Below, piece after piece: positions 17,921-26,759 of a stretch of 64,000 bases of DNA. Numbering within the stretch: position 1 is the stretch's first letter; each line of letters starts with the position of its first letter. The position numbers and the translations under genes were made by a program. The stretch lies in the NCBI GenBank assembly GCA_028279185.1, contig JANQSS010000137.1, forward strand, positions 1 to 64,000, in the 5' to 3' direction. This stretch comes from Saprospiraceae bacterium (GTDB lineage Bacteria; Bacteroidota; Bacteroidia; Chitinophagales; Saprospiraceae). The notes below the pieces were generated by a model that saw only the letters and a program-made list of their open reading frames with translations, did no database searches and had not been told where the DNA came from.

Positions 17921-18372
17921 TAAAAGGACACCAGTTGCACATCAAAAATTAATACGGAGTTTGCTGGAATTCCTGGTTGCGGTTGAGCCCCATACCCTAA
18001 TCTGGAGGGGATAAAAAACGTACCTTCTCCACCAGCCTTTAATTTAGGAATACCCTCTTGCCACCCGGGGATAAATCCGGATAATGGCCATGTGATGGTT
18101 TGCCCACCTGTTGTTTGATCAAATACGGTTCCGTCGAGCAGGTAACCCCTATAACCAACAGTAACTTCGTCCTGTAGTGTGGGATGGTCTCCAGTGCCCT
18201 CTCTTGTTATGATATAATGAAGGCCGCTGTTCGTGCTTTCGGCCGTCAATGCATTGTCAGCTAAGTAATCTTCTATTAATCGAAGATCAGTGGCGTGTTG
18301 ATCGCCTTCATCATCGCTACACGCAGCGAATGAGCAGGCAAATAGCATAATCAGGATTAAATAATTTTTCAT
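17920..18372 (-). CDS. FKBP-type peptidyl-prolyl isomerase lipoprotein
   Basis: 150 residues. Lipoprotein signal with lipobox FAAC (Cys 18) followed by SDDEGD. An FKBP domain fills about residues 60-150: VTVGYRGYLLDGTVFDQT, FIPGWQEGIPKLKAGGEGTFFIPSRLGYG and the end IPANSVLIFDVQLV are textbook FKBP strands and loop. It should catalyse cis-trans isomerisation of X-Pro bonds and help fold exported proteins, anchored to an envelope membrane. The single domain has no dimerisation arm of the FkpA/Mip type. It stands alone, convergent with the gene at 17018. Confidence 0.92.
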   Translation of the reverse strand: MKNYLILIMLFACSFAACSDDEGDQHATDLRLIEDYLADNALTAESTNSGLHYIITREGTGDHPTLQDEVTVGYRGYLLDGTVFDQTTGGQTITWPLSGFIPGWQEGIPKLKAGGEGTFFIPSRLGYGAQPQPGIPANSVLIFDVQLVSF

Positions 18373-18453
18373 AAATCGAAAGTTGGGTTGATATCTTTGA
18401 TAAACGTTCTAAGAACTTAATATGCAGTCTCGCAAGATCACGAAATTATTTAA

Positions 18454-19641
18454 TTAGGTCGAAAGTAAGTCGACCAAGGCATGTCGTTCTATTCCGAAGT
18501 AGGACATATCCTCGATTATTTGAGCAGCTTTTTGCAAGCTAGGGGTGTTCAATGACTTTGTCTTTTCAGCAAATAACATGACATTTTTGGGTGTATGCTT
18601 ATCTGATACAAACTCCATCACCTTTACCCTATATCCATATTGTTCTAAAATCAAAGTTCGAATGGAGTCGGTTAGCATTTCGGCTTGTTTTTCAAGATAG
18701 ATACCATGTCGCATGAGGTTTTGAAGTGCATGAGGTTTTTTTGATTTTTCTAATTCTTGACGGATTTGCTTGTGACAACAAGGTGCTGTGACGATAAGAC
18801 GAGCATTTGCTTGGATTCCCTTAGCAATCGCATGATCTGTTGCAACGTCGCAAGCATGTAGTGCAATTAATACATCAATGTGATCAAAACTGTAATTGTC
18901 AATCGTATTGCACGTGAAACTGAGTGTGTCAAAAGAACAAGATTGAGCTACATCTGTGCAAATATCGACAAGTTCCTGGCGCATTTCTACGCCCGTAACG
19001 TACGTGTTTAATGAAAGACTGTTACGCATATAGTCAAAAAGAGCAAAGGTTAAATACCCTTTTCCCGAACCCATGTCCACAATATCAATGCGTTGTTTAT
19101 TCACCAACTGTTTGATTCCGGGCGCTACTATTGAAATAAAGTGATTTATTTGCTTGTATTTGTCCTGACGGGATTTTAAAATTTCGCCATTTTTATTTGC
19201 AATGCCTAGTTTATACAAATATGGGCTTGTTGATTTAATGTACCGAAATTTTTCCCGATCATGCTGTTTTGAAGGCTGGGCCTCTTTCTGAGGTTCTTTT
19301 GACTTATATGTATATTTTTTATTGTGAATATTTTCATAAACAATTTCTGAACTGGTAGTAAATAATGTAGCTATATGAAAATCTCGTTTTAAAAAATCTT
19401 CAATCATCGAAAATCCAGACGCAAATGAATAGTTTTTAGTTATGTCCTTTGTTTTGTGACGATATACAAACTGTAAATAATCTGCTTGTTTAATTTTTAC
19501 ACAAGCGACCAATATTTTTTTAAGCGTACCATCATCACCTTTGTAATTGCCAAGTGATAGTTTTATGAAAGACTCGGCCGCCCAGCTTTCCCTAAGTTGT
19601 TCAAGCCATTGTTTTTGATATTTGTTTTTTAATGACGACAT
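18454..19641 (-). CDS. SAM-dependent methyltransferase (Methyltransf_32-like)
   Basis: 395 residues, cytoplasmic. The N-terminal half (1-130) is lysine-rich with no recognised domain. Residues about 185-340 form a Rossmann methyltransferase: motif I IDIVDMGSGKGYLTFAL (GSGKG 191-195), an acidic motif II in GVEMR, and LIALHACDVATDHAI followed by APCCHKQIRQEL. The HACD..TD and PCCHKQ motifs are characteristic of the Methyltransf_32 group (RRNAD1/METTL25-like), whose substrates are poorly known; RNA or a protein is plausible. It starts 5 nt after the FMN reductase gene, so the pair forms an operon. Confidence 0.85.
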   Translation of the reverse strand: MSSLKNKYQKQWLEQLRESWAAESFIKLSLGNYKGDDGTLKKILVACVKIKQADYLQFVYRHKTKDITKNYSFASGFSMIEDFLKRDFHIATLFTTSSEIVYENIHNKKYTYKSKEPQKEAQPSKQHDREKFRYIKSTSPYLYKLGIANKNGEILKSRQDKYKQINHFISIVAPGIKQLVNKQRIDIVDMGSGKGYLTFALFDYMRNSLSLNTYVTGVEMRQELVDICTDVAQSCSFDTLSFTCNTIDNYSFDHIDVLIALHACDVATDHAIAKGIQANARLIVTAPCCHKQIRQELEKSKKPHALQNLMRHGIYLEKQAEMLTDSIRTLILEQYGYRVKVMEFVSDKHTPKNVMLFAEKTKSLNTPSLQKAAQIIEDMSYFGIERHALVDLLST

Positions 19642-19646
19642 ATCAT

Positions 19647-20180
19647 CTAAGTCACGGGTGGCGAAGATAACAGCCTTGACGAGAATGCAGCAAGTGCTTC
19701 TGCTGAAACATCGACCAATTTTCCTAAGCGTATTTGAGCATGCGCATGTCCTGCATACTGCATGCCAAGGTAATCTGCGCTTAACCGAAAGGGCTCATAA
19801 AAACTCATTGGGACATCATCGCCCTCGCTACAGCTAATCGCGGCCATCGTTTTTCCACGAAGCTTACGTCCCGTATCTTTCTCGATCTTCAATAAGTCGG
19901 AAATACGGTCAAAAAAAGTTTTCATTTCGGCACTCATTGAATACCAATAAACTGGGGAAAGAAATATAAACGTATCGACATCCGCTACTAGCTGTTTCAT
20001 GAGGGGAATAAAGTCATCCTCCGTGTTTAAGTGTTGGTAGTCAAAATATCCAATATCCTTTTTCTTTAAATCTAAAATAGAAAAATCGGTTTGTTGCCTC
20101 AGAAAACTGGCAACAACAGACGAGTTGCCGATCGAACGTGAACTTCCTTGAATGATGACACCGCGGGTCTTAACTTTCAT
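19647..20180 (-). CDS. NADPH-dependent FMN reductase / flavodoxin-fold oxidoreductase
   Basis: 177 residues. The flavodoxin-like fold is shown by the N-terminal phosphate-binding loop GSSRSIGNSS (12-21) and by LSPVYWYSMSAEMKTFFDRI (74-93), which is the usual SPVYW-S---K-F-DR signature of NAD(P)H-dependent FMN reductases, and by the later KTMAAISCSEG strand. It should bind FMN and reduce a quinone, azo compound or similar acceptor with NAD(P)H in the cytoplasm. It is the first gene of a two-gene operon with the methyltransferase. Confidence 0.88.
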   Translation of the reverse strand: MKVKTRGVIIQGSSRSIGNSSVVASFLRQQTDFSILDLKKKDIGYFDYQHLNTEDDFIPLMKQLVADVDTFIFLSPVYWYSMSAEMKTFFDRISDLLKIEKDTGRKLRGKTMAAISCSEGDDVPMSFYEPFRLSADYLGMQYAGHAHAQIRLGKLVDVSAEALAAFSSRLLSSPPVT

Positions 20181-20275
20181 ATAATTTAATCTTTTGTCAT
20201 TAACTTTGAATTGACGTAACAGTGTATAATCCAGTAAGTTTTGTCAAATTGATCATATCTACCATGTCAGCGTAA

Positions 20276-20686
20276 ATGAAGAAAGAAGTTAAAGAAAAGC
20301 ACTTTGTAAAGAAGCCGATTTACCCTGGAGGGAAGGAAGCAATGAAGGCCTTTATTAAGAAAAACCTTAAATATCCGCAACAAGCTTTGGAAAAAGGAAT
20401 TGAAGGTGTCGTCCGCATTCGCTATACTATAGACAAAAACGGGAATGTCGTGAAAACGAAGGTAATATCAAAGCTAGGCTACGGATGCGATGAAGAAGCT
20501 CGGCGCATCGTTAAACTATTTAAATTTCACGTTCCAAAAAACCATATTAAAGTGACATTTCATAAGAATGTCAATATTCGGTTTAAGTTAAAAAAGAAAC
20601 AAAAAATAAAATACGTTTATAAAACAACACCTGCTTCTGAATCGAATAACTCAGGTTATAATTACACAATTAAAATAAATGGTTGA
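20276..20686 (+). CDS. Short protein consisting of a TonB C-terminal domain
   Basis: 136 residues. Residues about 13-105 are a TonB C-terminal domain: YPGGKEAMKAFIKKNLKYPQQA, GVVRIRYTIDKNGNVVKTKVIS and GCDEEARRIVKLFKF are typical. Unlike normal TonB there is no N-terminal membrane anchor, no proline-rich spacer and no signal peptide; the protein starts directly with a charged MKKEVKEKHF. The C-terminal tail is basic and then Ser/Asn-rich. It may be a cytosolic domain with a different role, or the start may be wrong, although no upstream extension is visible. No TonB partner genes are adjacent. Confidence 0.8.
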   Translation: MKKEVKEKHFVKKPIYPGGKEAMKAFIKKNLKYPQQALEKGIEGVVRIRYTIDKNGNVVKTKVISKLGYGCDEEARRIVKLFKFHVPKNHIKVTFHKNVNIRFKLKKKQKIKYVYKTTPASESNNSGYNYTIKING

Positions 20687-20704
20687 TGTTGTAAAATGAC
20701 AATC

Positions 20705-21271
20705 CTACAAAAACTCAACCTCACCGTTTGATAAATGGTAATAAGCTGGAGCAATTACTAATTTTCCAGCTTCAACTGCATCGGAAATTATACTCGAACG
20801 GGACATTAACTCATCAGCAGTTAATGAGGCATTCTTTCGCACCACATCATTGACCTCGGCGTCTGCTCCAGAGTCGGCTATTGCTGGTACAATATGAGAA
20901 AGTAGGTGGTTGAGATTATACCCATTGTCTCCGCCCGCAACAGCTGCTGTTACCGCACCACAACTTTGATGTCCCAATACGACTATGACTGAACAACCAA
21001 TGTGGGCGACAGCATATTCCATGCTGGCGATAGAAGAACTGTTTGCAATATTTCCAGCTACCCGAACAACGAATAATTCACCTAGTCCAGTGTCGAAAGC
21101 CAATTCGGGTACCACACGACTATCAGCACAACTCAAGACGATGGCGTAGGGATCTTGTCCGCCGACCAATGATTCACGACGGGCACTGTCCTGAAGTTTT
21201 CCGTCTAATTGATCCGCAACGAATCTTGCATTTCCTGATTTGAGTCTGTCTAAAACGTCCGAGCTAGTCAT
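20705..21271 (-). CDS. Beta-class carbonic anhydrase
   Basis: 188 residues, cytoplasmic. The zinc site of beta-carbonic anhydrases is complete: SCADSR (Cys 48, Asp 50, Arg 52) and GHQSCGA (His 101, Cys 104). RVAGNI and SMEYAVAHIG are also standard. The enzyme interconverts CO2 and bicarbonate, supplying bicarbonate for carboxylases. It is convergent with the TonB-domain gene, 18 nt away, and divergent from the zinc-ribbon-like gene at 21319. Confidence 0.93.
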   Translation of the reverse strand: MTSSDVLDRLKSGNARFVADQLDGKLQDSARRESLVGGQDPYAIVLSCADSRVVPELAFDTGLGELFVVRVAGNIANSSSIASMEYAVAHIGCSVIVVLGHQSCGAVTAAVAGGDNGYNLNHLLSHIVPAIADSGADAEVNDVVRKNASLTADELMSRSSIISDAVEAGKLVIAPAYYHLSNGEVEFL

Positions 21272-21318
21272 AAAAAGTTGATTTAATTAAGTTGATGTTA
21301 TTGGCATAAATATATTAT

Positions 21319-21696
21319 ATGAAATGCTCTTATCCCAAATGTCAATACATTTATAAAATGAATGTCATCGTTTGTCCAAGGTGCAAGAATCACATGACCT
21401 GCTTGCCAGGCAATGTAGCACATTGCCCATGTTCTGAGATGATTGTTGGCAAAGGACTTTCTGCCTTTCTTAAGAAAACGAAGTACGACTGCCTTTGCAA
21501 TAGCTGTCTGAAAGAATTGGAAAGTAAAGTTGCCTTGGCTTTAGACCATGAAACGAGTAGAAAGCACACTGAGGGGGTTCATTATTACATCGAAGATGGA
21601 AACTTGGTCTTTACCGAATTCGCTCATATTCAACGCGGATATTGTTGCCAAAGTAGTTGTCGTCATTGTGCCTATGGCTATCATCAGGAAGTATGA
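21319..21696 (+). CDS. Cysteine-rich CWC domain fused to a DUF5522 domain
   Basis: 125 residues with 16 or so Cys. The N-terminal part (about 18-70) matches the cysteine-rich CWC family (CPRCKNHMTCLPGNVAHCPCSEM, then CLCNSCLKEL). The C-terminal part (about 84-122) matches DUF5522 (VHYYIEDGNLVFTEFAHIQRGYCC..CRHCAYGY). These two small families are commonly neighbouring genes in Bacteroidota; here they are one protein. Metal binding, probably zinc or iron-sulfur, is suggested by the CxxC pairs; the function of both families is unknown. Confidence 0.8.
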   Translation: MKCSYPKCQYIYKMNVIVCPRCKNHMTCLPGNVAHCPCSEMIVGKGLSAFLKKTKYDCLCNSCLKELESKVALALDHETSRKHTEGVHYYIEDGNLVFTEFAHIQRGYCCQSSCRHCAYGYHQEV

Positions 21697-21843
21697 AATC
21701 GGTTTTACAATTAAAATTTTAATAATGGATTCATATGGTGTATGTAACGGCCTACAACGCTGTGCATTTTTGAGCAACTGTTTTGGCGGGATTATACAGG
21801 TATAGTTTTGTTGTATCATTTGTTTCTCGCAGTGTGTACTTCT

Positions 21844-21875
21844 TTTGCCCGTATGATAGCTATTCAGTAAATTTG
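21844..21875 (+). promoter_or_regulatory. Bacteroidota-type promoter of the OmpA-lipoprotein gene
   Basis: TTTG at 21844-21847 and TAAATTTG at 21868-21875 are separated by 20 nt, matching the known Bacteroidota sigma consensus (TTTG - about 20 - TAnnTTTG). The start codon at 21913 follows after about 37 nt. Confidence 0.8.
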
Positions 21876-21912
21876 CATCCTGCCATATAACTCAATCAAA
21901 AAACAAAATTCA

Positions 21913-22836
21913 ATGAAAACAAGATTTTCTTTATTCTTAAGCCTTTTTGTGATGCTAGGCATGATGTCGTGTGTGAGCAAGAAGAAGTTTGTCAGTTTGC
22001 AATCAGAACTTGAAGTTTGCAATCAAGAGCTAGGACAGTGCGGCGAGGACTTGAGCCGGTATTTGAGTCAATACGAGACCTGCATGGCAGACAAAAAAAG
22101 GATTGAAGGCGAACTGAATTCGCTCAAATCTGAAAACACGCTGCGCATCGAGCAAATCGATGACTTAAAAGGACAAGTGCGTGACCTTCGGAAGCAACGC
22201 GACAAGCAAATTAAGCACATTGGCGATTTGACTGACTTGTCTCAGAGTGCCAGTGATAATATCAAGGAGACGCTCGACCAACTCAAGTCAAAAGAGGAGC
22301 ATTTGAATCTATTACGCGCTGCCCGCACCAAGGCGGACTCAATCAATCTTGCATTGGCCGTTAACTTAAAAGGTGTATTAAGTCAGGGAATCATGGACAA
22401 TGATGTCGAGGTTAAGGTTGATAAGACGGTTGTCTTTGTTAACCTATCTGATAAAATGACATTTGGAAGTGGTAGTTCCCAAATCACACCGCGCGCTGAA
22501 ATTGTATTAGGAAAAATCGCTCAAATCCTTGAATCACGACCAGATCTTGAAGTCATGGTTGAAGGATATACAGACGATCGACCTATCAGCACGAGTTGCA
22601 TCAAAGACAATTGGGATCTCAGTGTTAAACGAGCAACATCTGTAGCACGTGTATTGCAAAGCCGGTACAACGTTGATCCAAATCGCATTATCGCAGCAGG
22701 ACGCGGTGAATACAATACATTGGTCAGCAACGATACGGAAGAAGGACGTAAAATGAATCGCCGCACACGTATTATAATTTTACCGAAAGTTGATCAATTT
22801 TATGACTTACTGGATCCGGACAAGGCTCCAAAATAA
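21913..22836 (+). CDS. OmpA-family peptidoglycan-associated lipoprotein
   Basis: 307 residues. Lipoprotein signal with lipobox MMSC (Cys 20). Residues about 25-150 form a long coiled coil (heptads through LKSENTLRIEQIDDLKGQVRDL), and 170-295 an OmpA C-terminal domain: VFVNLSDKMTFGSGSSQITP, VEGYTDDRPIS, NWDLSVKRATSVARVL and NRRTRIII, including the conserved Asp and Arg that bind diaminopimelate of peptidoglycan. It likely tethers the outer membrane to the cell wall. It is monocistronic, with a clear promoter and terminator. Confidence 0.92.
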   Translation: MKTRFSLFLSLFVMLGMMSCVSKKKFVSLQSELEVCNQELGQCGEDLSRYLSQYETCMADKKRIEGELNSLKSENTLRIEQIDDLKGQVRDLRKQRDKQIKHIGDLTDLSQSASDNIKETLDQLKSKEEHLNLLRAARTKADSINLALAVNLKGVLSQGIMDNDVEVKVDKTVVFVNLSDKMTFGSGSSQITPRAEIVLGKIAQILESRPDLEVMVEGYTDDRPISTSCIKDNWDLSVKRATSVARVLQSRYNVDPNRIIAAGRGEYNTLVSNDTEEGRKMNRRTRIIILPKVDQFYDLLDPDKAPK

Positions 22837-22864
22837 TTGGTATTAAAAATTAACGATAAATTCG

Positions 22865-22898
22865 AAAGCGGCAATAATCACTATTGCCGCTTTTTTTT
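22865..22898 (+). terminator. Intrinsic terminator of the OmpA-lipoprotein gene
   Basis: AAAGCGGCAATA and TATTGCCGCTTT make a perfect 12-bp stem around a 5-nt loop, followed by a T-run. It sits 28 nt past the OmpA lipoprotein stop codon. Confidence 0.92.
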
Positions 22899-23256
22899 GG
22901 TTTAGTCCATAATACGCTCTTATTTAATTACGGTTGTATAGAAGGATATATTTGTCGAAAAGCTTGACCCATATGTTAAGTGCTTATTAGAGTCAGAAAA
23001 TTCGCACATTTCTGATAGTAGATACAACCTAAAATGAATTTCACAAAACGGAACATTTTTAAAATTAGATTAGATCTTATTGAGCTCACTTTTGTTTTTA
23101 GCCCACGATATTTACGAATGGGTTCGAATTGATAAGTACGGATTCAGGTGGGACTTGAAGCTACAACACAGAGAGTTGTGATTACTGAAACCTTATGTTT
23201 TTTTATAGTCAACCCTCAACTCAAGATTTTAGTAATAGGAAAAATATATTATATCA
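22899..23256. other. Intergenic region without a recognisable gene
   Basis: No open frame of useful length. Near 23145-23165 the string GGGACTTGAAGC looks like a reversed tRNA T-loop, but no supporting stems could be paired. A small imperfect inverted repeat (ACAAC..GTTGT) lies close by. The promoter of the PhyH gene must be here, but no good consensus match was found. Confidence 0.4.
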
Positions 23257-23952
23257 TTGATGATGGAATTACTGTCTCAACTAAATATAAAAGGTTTTAA
23301 AATTATCGAATCTATATACACCCAAAATGAGATTCGTGACCTGCTTAATTTAGTTGGACCGATCGATGAAAAGCATAAATTCGGGTTACGCGAGTTTTTA
23401 AAAGACCATCCAACAGTAACTGCGCGTGTATTTACACCTAAGCTCAAAGAAATTATAAGGCAGATTTCACCGAATTGTGATAAAGTCATTAAGTCTATTT
23501 ACTTTAATAAGCCACCTGTGGCGAACTGGAGTGTAGCTTGGCATCAAGATTTGACAATTAACGTCGCTGAAAAGCAAGATGTACCCGGCTTTAAAAATTG
23601 GCGCCCGAACCCGGAACGAACAGTTGTACAGCCGAGCATGGACATACTCCAAAGGATGTTTACGATTAGAATTCACCTGGATACCTGTACGATCGAAAAC
23701 GGTGCATTACGAGTGATTGAAGGCTCCCATTACAACGGCGTTATAAATATGAAAGAGTGGATGGATCAGAGAAAGGGTGTTGAGCGAATTTGTGAAGTAA
23801 AAAGTGGCGGAATCCTAATTATGAAACCCTTGCTTCTGCACGCATCAAAACGAACCGAAAATAAAAAATCCAGACGCGTTATACACCTTGAGTTTTATGA
23901 TCAAAAGCTTCCAGGTAGCCTTGAATGGAAAGAGGAGCTTACGTTTAAGTAG
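23257..23952 (+). CDS. Phytanoyl-CoA dioxygenase (PhyH) family oxygenase
   Basis: 231 residues, cytoplasmic. The Fe(II)/2-oxoglutarate oxygenase fold is shown by WHQD (His 96, Asp 98), the distal LLLHAS (His 195) and the 2-oxoglutarate Arg in RRVIHLEF, with ENGALRVIEGSH in between as is typical of PhyH. All three iron ligands are present. It should hydroxylate a small molecule with O2 and 2-oxoglutarate; the substrate is unknown. No biosynthetic neighbours are seen, so the role remains open. Confidence 0.88.
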   Translation: MMMELLSQLNIKGFKIIESIYTQNEIRDLLNLVGPIDEKHKFGLREFLKDHPTVTARVFTPKLKEIIRQISPNCDKVIKSIYFNKPPVANWSVAWHQDLTINVAEKQDVPGFKNWRPNPERTVVQPSMDILQRMFTIRIHLDTCTIENGALRVIEGSHYNGVINMKEWMDQRKGVERICEVKSGGILIMKPLLLHASKRTENKKSRRVIHLEFYDQKLPGSLEWKEELTFK

Positions 23953-23985
23953 CACGGGAGCACCCAATTATTCCCATCAAATGTG

Positions 23986-24936
23986 TTAGTTCAACAAGCT
24001 ATATGTCACTAACAAAGCATCTTCTGATCGCCATCGGAACCAACCAATATCCGATGTTTCCATATCATCATTTAATACTTTTACACGAAGCCACTCGCCT
24101 TTTATTTCAATGGGTTGTAGCGTGGCGTTTTTGTTGACATTTGGCAATGGTGTTGCATGACGCAAAGGCTGTTTGCGGATGGGATTGTTTTCTGGATCAT
24201 GTATTTCAACTGCAAAGACATTCAGTAAAAATGTTTTCCAGGGCATGAAGGTGATGTCCTCAGATTTTACAAAGGTTGTTTTCCCTGATTTTTCATCTAT
24301 GACTACTTCAAAAAATCCGTCAGATTCCTGTTTTGCCCGCAGATAAAAAATTTGATAATCCAGCTTAAGGTGAACCGGCTTAAATTCTTTTGGGGCATGG
24401 TCAATATCCAGGTCGCCATGTAGGAGGGCTTTATATGTAATACTGTCTGAAGGTGTAACATCGTTGGGCGCAGAATAGAGATAAAGTGGGGTATTCAATT
24501 TTATGGAGGGCTTTATCAAGCCCGTCCCTATAGCTTCATTTTTTCCAAAAACGGATGGTGTTGGTGTGTGATCGACAGTTGCCGTTGGCTTATGCGTTTT
24601 ATGAAACTCCTTTGTTTTTTCGATATCTTCCTGTATAGCCTGTCGGGTAGTAATTAGGCCATACAGGCCCCAACCGACTAGGCCAATACCAATTATTGTG
24701 GCAATTTGTGTGGCGGTCTTCAACGTTTGAGGCTTTAATTTGCGGCTGAGAATAATAGCTGCAATCAACCCGACGAGCAAGCCCCCCATACCCGAAAGGA
24801 GCACCATAGCCCCTCCGGCTAGCCCTGCTGATTTTGGAATAAATAAAGTGGACAAAAACAGCCCAAGAAAACCAACAATAATTGTAGTAAATAGGATGAA
24901 AGCGAAACGGAGTGACGATGGGTTGTTTTTAGTCAC
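23986..24936 (-). CDS. Membrane protein with C-terminal SH3-like region, unknown function
   Basis: 316 residues, GTG start at 24936. Three membrane segments (about 10-32, 36-64, 76-96) are followed by a soluble domain of about 200 residues. The end of the domain (KNATLQPIEIKGEWLRVKVLND..DIGWFRWRS) looks like a bacterial SH3-type fold that is often found in envelope proteins. It lies 56 nt downstream of fhs on the same strand, but no link in function is apparent. No family recognised with confidence. Confidence 0.7.
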   Translation of the reverse strand: MTKNNPSSLRFAFILFTTIIVGFLGLFLSTLFIPKSAGLAGGAMVLLSGMGGLLVGLIAAIILSRKLKPQTLKTATQIATIIGIGLVGWGLYGLITTRQAIQEDIEKTKEFHKTHKPTATVDHTPTPSVFGKNEAIGTGLIKPSIKLNTPLYLYSAPNDVTPSDSITYKALLHGDLDIDHAPKEFKPVHLKLDYQIFYLRAKQESDGFFEVVIDEKSGKTTFVKSEDITFMPWKTFLLNVFAVEIHDPENNPIRKQPLRHATPLPNVNKNATLQPIEIKGEWLRVKVLNDDMETSDIGWFRWRSEDALLVTYSLLN

Positions 24937-24992
24937 GGTACTTTTTCAATTAATATATATGCTTGAACGAATTTTATTTAATAATACAACAT

Positions 24993-26660
24993 TTAAATCA
25001 ACCCCGAAATAACGCCATTGTCGTCGATGTCGATATTTTCAGAGGCTGGAATGGAAGGCAAACCGGGCATGCGCATCATGTTTCCTAAAATTGGAATTAG
25101 AAAACCGGCACCTGCCGCTACCTCAATTTCACGCACAGTAATTGTAAAACCTGTTGGCCTTCCTAATAACTTCGCATTGTCCGAAAGGGACTTTTGCGTT
25201 TTAGCCATGCAGATCGGCATGTCTTCCAGGCCAAGTGACGCTATACGACGAAGGTCACGTTTTGCTTGTGTGGCATATTCAACATTTGCGGCACCGTAAT
25301 AATCTTTAGCAAGTTTTTCGATTTTTGATTTCACACCTTCTTCCCACTTATATAGTGGCGTGAAATTTGAAGACCCTTCTTCGACTATTTCGACAACCTT
25401 ATTAGCCAGATCAATCGCACCTTCTCCTCCCTTGGCCCAAACTTCTGAAATAGCCACTCGATGTCCCATCGATTCGACAGCTTCAACGACAGCTGCTACT
25501 TCTTCATCTGTGTCAGAGGTGAACTTGTTGATGGAAACTACAGGTGTCAAATTAAACATGCCTACGTTTTCCAAATGCTTTTCCAAGTTCGGTAACCCCC
25601 GTTTTAATGCTTCGACGTCGGGCGTGGTCAACATTTTTAAGTCTGCACCGCCATGATATTTTAATGCTCGAATTGTTGTGGTCAACACAACGGCTTTCGG
25701 CGCAAAACCTGCACTTTGGCATTTAATATTGAGAAATTTTTCAGCACCGAGATCGCAACCGAATCCAGCTTCTGTGACGGTATAATCTGAAAAGGACATG
25801 CCAAGTCTCGTAGCCAGAATTGTATTGGTACCTTGAGCAATGTTGGCAAATGGACCTCCGTGAATGATTGCCGGATTTCCTTCTATTGTTTGAACTAAAT
25901 TGGGTTTAACCGCGTCTTTTAATAAGGCCGCCATAGCACCTTGTACATGCAAATCCCGTGCATAAATTGGTTTTTTATCGAATGTAAATCCAACGAAAAT
26001 ATTTCCCAAACGCCTTTTTAAATCATTTACGCCTGAACACAAGCAAAGTATGGCCATAATCTCTGATGCTGCCGTAATATCGAACCCAGACTCACGTGGA
26101 ATTCCATTTCCCGTACCACCGAGGCCAATGACAATATCGCGTAATGCGCGATCATTCATATCCATTACACGCTTCCACGCAATCGTCCGTGGATCGATAT
26201 TCAAGGAGCGCGTTTTGCTCTGAATATTGTTATCGATGACGGCGGCCAATAAATTATTTGCTTTTTCGATTGCCGAAAAATCACCCGTGAAATGTAAATT
26301 AATATCTTCCATGGGAAGAACTTGCGAATATCCTCCCCCGGTCGCTCCACCCTTTATTCCAAAGACAGGGCCTAATGATGGTTCACGCAAAACAACCGTG
26401 GTTTTTTTACCAATGCGATTAAGAGCTTCTGTTAAGCCAATAGACATGGTCGTTTTTCCTTCTCCGGCTGGAGTTGGAGATGTGGCAGAGACTAAAATCA
26501 AATTACTCTTTTTAGCCTTTTCATCATTTATGAATGACAATGGAATTTTTGCTTTATGCTTTCCATACATTTCAATATCATCGGGAGAAACACCAAACTT
26601 TTCCGCTATTTCCGAGATATGTTTTAAGTCAATCGTACGCGCAATATCCAAGTCATTCAT
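24993..26660 (-). CDS. fhs: Formate--tetrahydrofolate ligase
   Basis: 555 residues, the usual length. The ATP-binding loop TPTPAGEGKTT (62-72) and LREPSLGPVFGIKGGATGGGYSQV are diagnostic, and the rest (NLVQTIEGNPAIIHGGPFANIAQG; TEAGFGCDLGAEKF) follows the family throughout. The enzyme makes 10-formyl-tetrahydrofolate from formate, ATP and THF for one-carbon metabolism. No other one-carbon genes are adjacent. It is divergent from the membrane-bound LuxR-type regulator at 26760. Confidence 0.97.
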   Translation of the reverse strand: MNDLDIARTIDLKHISEIAEKFGVSPDDIEMYGKHKAKIPLSFINDEKAKKSNLILVSATSPTPAGEGKTTMSIGLTEALNRIGKKTTVVLREPSLGPVFGIKGGATGGGYSQVLPMEDINLHFTGDFSAIEKANNLLAAVIDNNIQSKTRSLNIDPRTIAWKRVMDMNDRALRDIVIGLGGTGNGIPRESGFDITAASEIMAILCLCSGVNDLKRRLGNIFVGFTFDKKPIYARDLHVQGAMAALLKDAVKPNLVQTIEGNPAIIHGGPFANIAQGTNTILATRLGMSFSDYTVTEAGFGCDLGAEKFLNIKCQSAGFAPKAVVLTTTIRALKYHGGADLKMLTTPDVEALKRGLPNLEKHLENVGMFNLTPVVSINKFTSDTDEEVAAVVEAVESMGHRVAISEVWAKGGEGAIDLANKVVEIVEEGSSNFTPLYKWEEGVKSKIEKLAKDYYGAANVEYATQAKRDLRRIASLGLEDMPICMAKTQKSLSDNAKLLGRPTGFTITVREIEVAAGAGFLIPILGNMMRMPGLPSIPASENIDIDDNGVISGLI

Positions 26661-26759
26661 GCTATTTACTTGTAATTAATTAAAACAAAACCGACAAGCC
26701 ATCAGCGTGTGTGTGACTTGCCGGAAAAGGCTATAAATATAGTTGTTATCTTGGATTTT

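Noticed and set aside
23140-23170. GGGACTTGAAGC, looking like the T-loop end of a minus-strand tRNA
   Set aside because: No acceptor, D, anticodon or T-stem pairing could be built around it.
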